Of a stretch of DNA of 10,749 bases, positions 6,395 to 10,749 are shown piece after piece. The notes below the pieces were generated by a model. That model worked only from the letters and a program-made list of their open reading frames with translations, was not told the origin of the DNA and did not search any database. Position numbers and translations under genes: made by a program. Within the stretch, counting starts at the first letter, position 1. Each line of letters begins with the position of its first letter. The stretch is from JAPLHV01 sp964464245 (GTDB taxonomy: Bacteria > Caldisericota > JANLFM01), in NCBI GenBank assembly GCA_964464245.1, contig CAYXFH010000067.1:1-10749 (forward strand), given 5' to 3'.

Positions 6395-7723
6395 TCAGCT
6401 ACGGGCAGGGACCAGGAGTACGCGCACATCGGCCACGTTGGTTCCGGTCGGTCCGGTCACCAAAGCACAGCCCAAGCTCTCCAGGAAAGTAAAAGAGTCG
6501 TTGCATCGCAAGGCGTCATTCAGCGAGAGCCGTAACGTTGACGCTTGCGCCAGGGTGTCCTGACAGACGATCGCCCCGGCTGCCGGCGAGTTGCCGTCTA
6601 TTCCGTCAGTCCCAGCCGATAACAATGCCCACGCTGCTTCCCCTGCCGGCGCGTTGCGCAGAAAACGGAGGGTAAATTCCTGGTTTCGCCCCCCTCTCCC
6701 CTCTCCGAGGACGGTGAGGTAGGATTCCCCACCGGAGAGGATGGCGCAGGGCGGCGCCAGGGGGTGACCGCTGTCCAGCGCCTCTGCCAGCAATTGCGCA
6801 TGGAAGCGGGCCAACGCCTCCACCTCCCCTTCCAGCCGCGAAGAGAGGACCATCGTAGCGAAACCGCGGCCGTTAAGGAAAGCTTGGCCAGCCAGCAACG
6901 CTTTCAGGTTGTCACCGACGAGGATAGTCGTGACTTTCAGAACCCGCTCCTGCTGAGGCGTCCCTGCCGATTCCAGCGAAGCCTTCGCCTGGAGGAAATG
7001 CCAGGCTGCTAAGGGGAGCTCATCTTCCAGCCCATTTTTCCGCAAGAGGTTCAGTGTCTCCGCGGCGGTGGTCCGATCCGGGAAGAAGGGGCCCGAAGCG
7101 ACCATCCCCAAGTCGTTACCTACTACGTCGGAGAGAACCAACTGGATCACCGAGGTCTGATGGGCAGCTCGAGCAAGGCCGCCCCCCTTCAACCGGTCCA
7201 ATTTCTTGCGCACGGTATTCACCATCCCGATCGGCAATGCAGAACGCAGCATCACCCGGTTCACCTGGCGAATCACCTCCAGCGATAGTCCGGGCTCCGG
7301 TAGAACGGCCAACGCTGACCCACCTCCGGAGAGGAGGACCAGCAAGAGGTCTTCCTCCGTGAGGCCGGCGCAAAGCTGGAACAAGGCTTCGCCTGCTTTC
7401 AAGCTGTCCTCGCCCGGCTCCGGGTGAGAACCCGACATACTGCCAAGAGGTGGTGGAAAGGATTCGGGGTGCGGTGAGATGACCAAGCCCCCGCAGATCA
7501 GATCCCCCAACTGTTCCACTGCAGCCTGGGTCATCGGCGCGGCCGCTTTCCCCAAGGCAACCAACCACAATCGGTGGCCCTCCAAACGGCAGGGAGGCAA
7601 CCCTTTGACCAGCAGCCATCCATTCTCTTGTGCGACATTTTGGCGAACCAGACGCGCTGGATCAACCGCAGCCACCATCTCCCGGAAACACTCCTCCAAT
7701 AAAGCTGACAGTGAACCTCTCAT
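6395..7723 (-). CDS. Glycerate 2-kinase, MOFRL (GckA/TtuD) family
   Basis: A 442-residue cytoplasmic enzyme expected to phosphorylate D-glycerate with ATP to 2-phosphoglycerate, feeding lower glycolysis (serine cycle or glycerate/tartronate use in some bacteria). Family motifs run in order: VALGKAA at 55-61 with the conserved Lys59, LLSGGGSAL at 130-138, NTVRKKLDRLKGGGLA at 169-184, LSDVVGNDLGMVASGP at 197-212, GEGRGGRNQEF at 340-350 with the conserved Arg346, AGTDGIDG at 370-377, and the closing MOFRL-domain block TGPTGTNVADV at 423-433. Length is normal and no lesion is seen. It is the only intact gene on the minus strand. The ATG at 7723 fits the family N-terminus; GGGGAG is directly adjacent to it and a TAGAAT box lies 6 nt upstream, suggesting a near-leaderless message. 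Confidence 0.95.
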   Translation of the reverse strand: MRGSLSALLEECFREMVAAVDPARLVRQNVAQENGWLLVKGLPPCRLEGHRLWLVALGKAAAPMTQAAVEQLGDLICGGLVISPHPESFPPPLGSMSGSHPEPGEDSLKAGEALFQLCAGLTEEDLLLVLLSGGGSALAVLPEPGLSLEVIRQVNRVMLRSALPIGMVNTVRKKLDRLKGGGLARAAHQTSVIQLVLSDVVGNDLGMVASGPFFPDRTTAAETLNLLRKNGLEDELPLAAWHFLQAKASLESAGTPQQERVLKVTTILVGDNLKALLAGQAFLNGRGFATMVLSSRLEGEVEALARFHAQLLAEALDSGHPLAPPCAILSGGESYLTVLGEGRGGRNQEFTLRFLRNAPAGEAAWALLSAGTDGIDGNSPAAGAIVCQDTLAQASTLRLSLNDALRCNDSFTFLESLGCALVTGPTGTNVADVRVLLVPARS

Positions 7724-7729
7724 CTCCCC

Positions 7730-7735
7730 ATTCTA
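7730..7735 (-). promoter_or_regulatory. -10 box of the glycerate kinase gene
   Basis: On the minus strand TAGAAT ends 6 nt before the ATG at 7723, so transcription would start at or next to the start codon. No convincing -35 is seen. Confidence 0.45.
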
Positions 7736-7863
7736 ACGGATCCCACAGTTTGGTTGACACTCTGCACAGGATGGCCTTCCCTATTTCTCCCTGAAGCGCC
7801 CTTCGCTGAAGGATCTGGCCTTGAGCCTAGAACCAAGACGAACTGCCAAATGCTTCGCTACGA

Positions 7864-8241
7864 TCAAGGTGACGGGTATGACGGGTATGACGCCTTTCTC
7901 CTATAGTTATCCATACGCTATACGCTCTTCTCCTCTTTCCCCTCTGTAGATACACAACTATAGGAAGTAGCCGTCATAAAATGCTCAACCCGTCATAAAC
8001 CCACTCCAGGAGCGGCGTCGAGGAGTTTCCACAGCCGTCATAAGCCGTCATAGCCGTCATCCTTCCAGGAAACCGAGCTTCCCGCGGATCCCCGGCTTGA
8101 CGTTGGCGGCGAAGAAGAGCTTGCACTGGGCTGGAAGTGGAACTCTTCGACGTAGAGGAAACGCGCCTGCGGGGGATCGCCGCCGGTGATCTGTTTGACT
8201 AGGGCAGCGACTAGGCGATACGCTGGAGGAAGACGCAGAGC
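7864..8241 (-). pseudogene. Decayed C-terminal part of a P4-like phage/plasmid primase-helicase
   Basis: The minus strand from 8241 reads LVAALVKQITGGD, then QARFLYVEEFHFQPSA, matching the SF3 helicase region of P4/D5-type primases, whose usual blocks are KQLTGGD, ARFLY and FxFxPxxKLxxxxN. The frame then breaks. Restoring one A in the run after the PSA codons gives KLFFAANVKPGIRGKL, the expected next block, where family members have NxKPxIRG. A stop and further frame breaks follow. Downstream frames show YDGYDGL near 8041-8060, LWKLLDAAPGVGL, and a closing ASYPSYPSP plus stop at 7864-7893. As I recall, such Tyr-Asp-Gly and Ser-Tyr-Pro runs are typical of the linker and tail of these primases. 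The N-terminal primase half and Walker motifs are absent. It is a relic of an integrated element. Confidence 0.65.
7871..8060. repeat. Clustered CCGTCATA-type short repeats
   Basis: GACGGGTAT repeats twice at 7871-7888, then GACGCC follows. CCGTCAT recurs in the opposite sense at 7971, 7990, 8035, 8045 and 8054. On the minus strand these encode the SYPSYPS and YDGYDG runs of the primase relic, which is the simplest explanation. Iterons of a replicon are a less likely alternative because spacing is irregular. Confidence 0.55.
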
Positions 8242-8247
8242 TCTTGG

Positions 8248-8271
8248 CAATAAATAAATCTGTCCCCTTTT
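8248..8271 (-). repeat. Solo RAYT-associated motif copy (GGGGACAGATTTATTT)
   Basis: This 24-nt segment is identical, in the same orientation, to 1771-1794, about 6.5 kb away. It abuts the primase relic, ends 19 nt before the Shine-Dalgarno of the ABC ATPase gene, and has no partner within the window on the other side of the relic. Confidence 0.7.
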
Positions 8272-8301
8272 CCTGGTGAAAAGAGAGACGAGGAGGATAG
8301 G

Positions 8302-9243
8302 ATGAGCCTGGTTCGGACGGAAAAGCTCAGCAAGACCTTCGATGGAGGTCGCAAGGCAGTAGACGAGGTTAGCCTCTCTATCGAGGAGGGGGAAGCCTTC
8401 GGCCTCTTGGGACCGAACGGCGCCGGCAAGACCACGATGGTACTGATGTTGTCCTGCCTGCTGCGCCCGACAACGGGAGACGCCTGGGTGGACAGCGCCA
8501 GCGTCATCCAAGACTCGCTCCGGGTGAGAAGGGCAATTGGCGTGGTTCCGCAGGAGATCGCTCTCTATCCCACCCTTTCTGCCCGGGAGAACCTGGAGTT
8601 TTGGTCCGTGATGTATGATGTCCCCAGTCGGGAACGAAAAACCCGCATCCAGGAGTTGTTGGTCATCGTCGGACTGGCCGATCGTCAGAACGAGCGCATC
8701 GACCGCTATTCCGGCGGGATGAAACGGCGCGTGAACATCGCCGTCGGCCTCCTGGGGCGGCCCAAACTGCTGATCCTGGACGAGCCCACGGTAGGAGTGG
8801 ACCCCCAGTCTCGCAACAGCATCCTGGAAACGCTGAAGGAATTGAACGGTCAAGGCCTGACCCTCCTCTACACCAGCCATTACATGGAGGAAGTGGAGTT
8901 CCTCTGCCCGCGCGTGGCCATCATGGACCAAGGACGGGTGATCGTCCATGGGACGCAGGAGGAACTGCGGCTCTTGGTGGGCGAGCAAGACGCCATCACT
9001 ATCCAACTCGGTTCAGTCCCTCCTGACGACATCCTTGATAAGGTGCGTATAGTAGAGGGGGTGAGCGCCGTACACCACAGCGAGGGAGACTTGACGGTCC
9101 TCTCCAACAGCGGCCGGAGAGTGTTGCCCGCAGTACTGGACCAACTCTTCGACGCAGAGGTCAAGGTGCGATCGGTGGCAGTGCGAGAACCCAACCTGGA
9201 GAGCGTCTTCCTGCACCTCACCGGGAAAGAGCTGCGCGACTGA
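8302..9243 (+). CDS. ABC transporter ATP-binding protein (ABC-2 exporter type)
   Basis: A 313-residue cytoplasmic ATPase that powers the membrane subunits encoded just downstream. All nucleotide-binding motifs are intact: Walker A GPNGAGKTT at 37-45, Q-loop Q84 in VVPQEIALYP, signature YSGGMKRR at 136-143, Walker B LLILDEP at 156-162, D-loop GVDPQSR, and switch His193 in TSHYMEE. The region after about 225 is the accessory C-terminal domain common in DrrA/CcmA-like exporters. AGGAGG at 8291-8296 lies 5 nt before the ATG. The stop overlaps the next start by one base (TGATG), indicating translational coupling. The substrate cannot be read from the sequence; drug, lipid or peptide export are family possibilities. 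Confidence 0.95.
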   Translation: MSLVRTEKLSKTFDGGRKAVDEVSLSIEEGEAFGLLGPNGAGKTTMVLMLSCLLRPTTGDAWVDSASVIQDSLRVRRAIGVVPQEIALYPTLSARENLEFWSVMYDVPSRERKTRIQELLVIVGLADRQNERIDRYSGGMKRRVNIAVGLLGRPKLLILDEPTVGVDPQSRNSILETLKELNGQGLTLLYTSHYMEEVEFLCPRVAIMDQGRVIVHGTQEELRLLVGEQDAITIQLGSVPPDDILDKVRIVEGVSAVHHSEGDLTVLSNSGRRVLPAVLDQLFDAEVKVRSVAVREPNLESVFLHLTGKELRD

Positions 9244-10469
9244 TGCGCAAGGCGTTGACCATCGCCTGGAAAGACCTCGTCGTCTTGAGCCGGGATTTCG
9301 TTTCCTTTATCCTCCTGCTGGCCATGCCTCTGCTCCTGATCCTGGTCTTGGGGACAGCTTTCGGTGGGATGTTTGTCAGCAACGCGGCGCCCTTTCAAAT
9401 CACCCTCGCCTTCGTTGATCAAGGTAACGGCGAGATGGCTCGCTTGTTGCGCGATGAAGTGTTACAAGGACCGGATCTGAAGGAGATGATCCGCCTGCGC
9501 GCCTTCGCCTCCCCGGATGACGCCCGCCAAGCCGTGCGTGCGGGAAGCGCAGCAGCAGCCTTGATCGTCCCGTCCGGGTTCTCCCAGGCGGTCATGGGGG
9601 AGAGCAAGACTCAATTGGAGGTCTTGGCCAATCCCGACTCGACCATCAAAGCAGGGGTCATCCGGAGCATCGCCGAGGCCTTCACTACGGAAGTGATGGC
9701 ACGGGGGGCGATGGTTAGGCTCACCTTGGCCGAGCTGCTCTCTCGAAATCTTATCCAACCGCAGGAAGCTGCCCCTGCGGCAGCGCGTTGGGTTCCCGAG
9801 CTGCAGACCCTCCAATCGCAGATCCGGATCCAACGAGAGCAAGAGGCCGCGCCCGGCGCCCCACTTCCCGGGGCGATGGCCTACTACTCGATCTCGATGG
9901 GGGTGATGTATGTGCTCTTCGCCGCCAACACAGCGGGGGGCAGCATCCTTACCGAACGGCGCACCCGCACGCTGCTGCGACTCTTTTCCGCACCCTTGGA
10001 GCGCAGGACTGTCTTAGTCGGGAAGCTGCTGGGGGTCTTTCTGCTGGCCCTGGTCCAATTCCTGCTGGTGGTCGCTTTCACGGCATTGGCCTATCGCGTC
10101 TCCTGGGGCGCCTCCGTTCCCGGATTGTCCTTGATGATCCTGGCTACCGTCTTCTGCCTGGCTGGCCTGGGCGCCTTGCTCGCTTCCTTCTACCGCAGCG
10201 AGAGTCAGGCAGCGGCCATCGGCCCGGCAGTCGCCCTGCTCCTCACCTTCCTGGCTGGGGGGATGTGGGTTTTCACTGGCGGCCCGCAGTGGTTGGACAT
10301 CCTCAGTCACGTCAGCCCGGTTCGCTGGTCGATAGACGGGTTTCTCACCTTGATGTCGGGAGGCGGTCTCGCCCAGATCCTTCTGCCAATCGGCGTCCTC
10401 CTCGGGCTTGGGGCGGTCTTCTTCGGGATCGGCTTCCTGCGCATCCGGAAAAGCTACGATGTGGCGTAA
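9243..10469 (+). CDS. ABC-2 type transporter permease (first)
   Basis: A 408-residue membrane subunit with the ABC2_membrane_3 layout: one N-terminal helix (about 21-43), a large extracytoplasmic domain (about 44-210), then five helices at about 212-232, 261-284, 295-316, 325-345 and 376-398. Typical motifs are ERRTRTLLRLFSAPLERRTVLVGKLL (the coupling region, 238-263, given here as landmarks ERRTRTLLRLFSAP and VLVGKLL) and HVSPVRWSIDGF at 356-367. It overlaps the ATPase by one base and the next permease by 11 bases. It probably pairs with that second permease to form a heterodimeric channel. Substrate unknown. Confidence 0.93.
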   Translation: MRKALTIAWKDLVVLSRDFVSFILLLAMPLLLILVLGTAFGGMFVSNAAPFQITLAFVDQGNGEMARLLRDEVLQGPDLKEMIRLRAFASPDDARQAVRAGSAAAALIVPSGFSQAVMGESKTQLEVLANPDSTIKAGVIRSIAEAFTTEVMARGAMVRLTLAELLSRNLIQPQEAAPAAARWVPELQTLQSQIRIQREQEAAPGAPLPGAMAYYSISMGVMYVLFAANTAGGSILTERRTRTLLRLFSAPLERRTVLVGKLLGVFLLALVQFLLVVAFTALAYRVSWGASVPGLSLMILATVFCLAGLGALLASFYRSESQAAAIGPAVALLLTFLAGGMWVFTGGPQWLDILSHVSPVRWSIDGFLTLMSGGGLAQILLPIGVLLGLGAVFFGIGFLRIRKSYDVA

Positions 10470-10749
10470 AGCCTGGATTATCGCCCGGCAATTCCTTCAG
10501 GCCACGGCACGGGATCGGATCTCTCTGATCTGGTTGCTGCTCTTCCCGATCATTTGGACCACCCTGATTGGGGCATTCTCCAGTGGCGGCGATGGACCCA
10601 CCCCGATCGGATTGGTGCGGCTGGATTCTTCATCCTATGCCCAGGCTTTCCAGGATGGTCTCTCCAGCGAGAAAGACTTTCGGATCCAGCTCCTTGCGAG
10701 TGAGGCAGAAGCTAGAAGCCAAGTGCAAGGCAACAACCTGCCCCTTGCA
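10459..10749 (+). CDS. ABC-2 type transporter permease (second, 3' partial)
   Basis: An ATG at 10459, inside the end of the previous gene, opens a frame that runs 97 codons to the window edge without a stop. It starts MWRKAWIIARQFLQATARDR, followed by the hydrophobic ISLIWLLLFPIIWTTLIGAF (about 21-40) and then a soluble stretch. This is the same N-terminal layout as the preceding permease: an amphipathic start, one helix, then the extracytoplasmic domain. The 11-bp overlap and codon use like its neighbours support a real gene in the same operon. Its end is outside the window. Confidence 0.85.
   Translation, partial: MWRKAWIIARQFLQATARDRISLIWLLLFPIIWTTLIGAFSSGGDGPTPIGLVRLDSSSYAQAFQDGLSSEKDFRIQLLASEAEARSQVQGNNLPLA

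Noticed and set aside
7899..7965. Inverted repeat TCCTATAGTT / AACTATAGGA separated by 47 bases
   Set aside because: Arms are 10 bp and exact, but they lie inside the decayed primase tail with no other sign of a regulatory site or element end, so I do not call a feature.
7871..8060. Possible CRISPR array or plasmid iterons
   Set aside because: Units are only 7-9 bp, unevenly spaced, without spacers of constant length, and are explained as coding repeats of the primase relic.
8038..9006. Long minus-strand open frame of 322 codons
   Set aside because: Most of it lies antisense to the intact ABC ATPase gene and has no family motif there. Only its last roughly 65 codons carry real signal, and that belongs to the primase relic, whose frame breaks.

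Overview
The window reads as a moderately GC-rich bacterial chromosome segment, most plausibly Chloroflexota-like (low confidence). This rests on a proline-rich LiaI/LiaF-type membrane protein with a toast-rack domain, an Lgt with a long Ala/Pro/Val/Glu tail, TAGAAT -10 boxes set almost on top of start codons, a tRNA without an encoded CCA, and a superoxide dismutase whose active site resembles archaeal enzymes. No rRNA or other marker fixes the taxon.

Layout: (1) 3-1145, the 3' part of a three-helix membrane protein with a TSG-repeat toast-rack domain, closed by a strong terminator. (2) 1146-1838, a gene-poor stretch holding a 258-bp MITE-like element (exact 20-bp terminal inverted repeats, AACT on both sides) and a collapsed relic of an IS200-like/RAYT (Y1) transposase between inverted GGGGACAGATTTATTT motifs. 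(3) 1839-4138, a SAM methyltransferase, a TPR/double-zinc-ribbon protein and an Fe/Mn superoxide dismutase, all on +, closed by a terminator. (4) 4212-6347, a promoter, a CAT-anticodon tRNA, a coiled-coil/zinc-ribbon protein starting 15 nt after the tRNA, and lgt. (5) 6354-6388, a perfect palindrome made from the same GGGGACAGATTT word. (6) 6395-7723 on -, a MOFRL-type glycerate 2-kinase. (7) 7724-8301, a second gene-poor stretch with a decayed C-terminal piece of a P4-like phage/plasmid primase-helicase and another GGGGACAGATTTATTT copy. (8) 8302-10749, an ABC exporter operon: one ATPase and two overlapping ABC-2 permeases, the second running off the end.

The intact genes are mostly housekeeping or envelope functions: lipoprotein maturation, envelope-stress-type membrane protein, oxidative defence, glycerate metabolism and export. 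I see no complete new defence or mobile system. The most interesting content lies between genes, where three kinds of mobile-DNA relic (a MITE, RAYT-associated motifs, and a primase pseudogene whose frame can be largely restored) occupy nearly all the long intergenic space. The archaeal-type superoxide dismutase and the uncharacterised TPR/zinc-ribbon protein are the genes most worth a second look.
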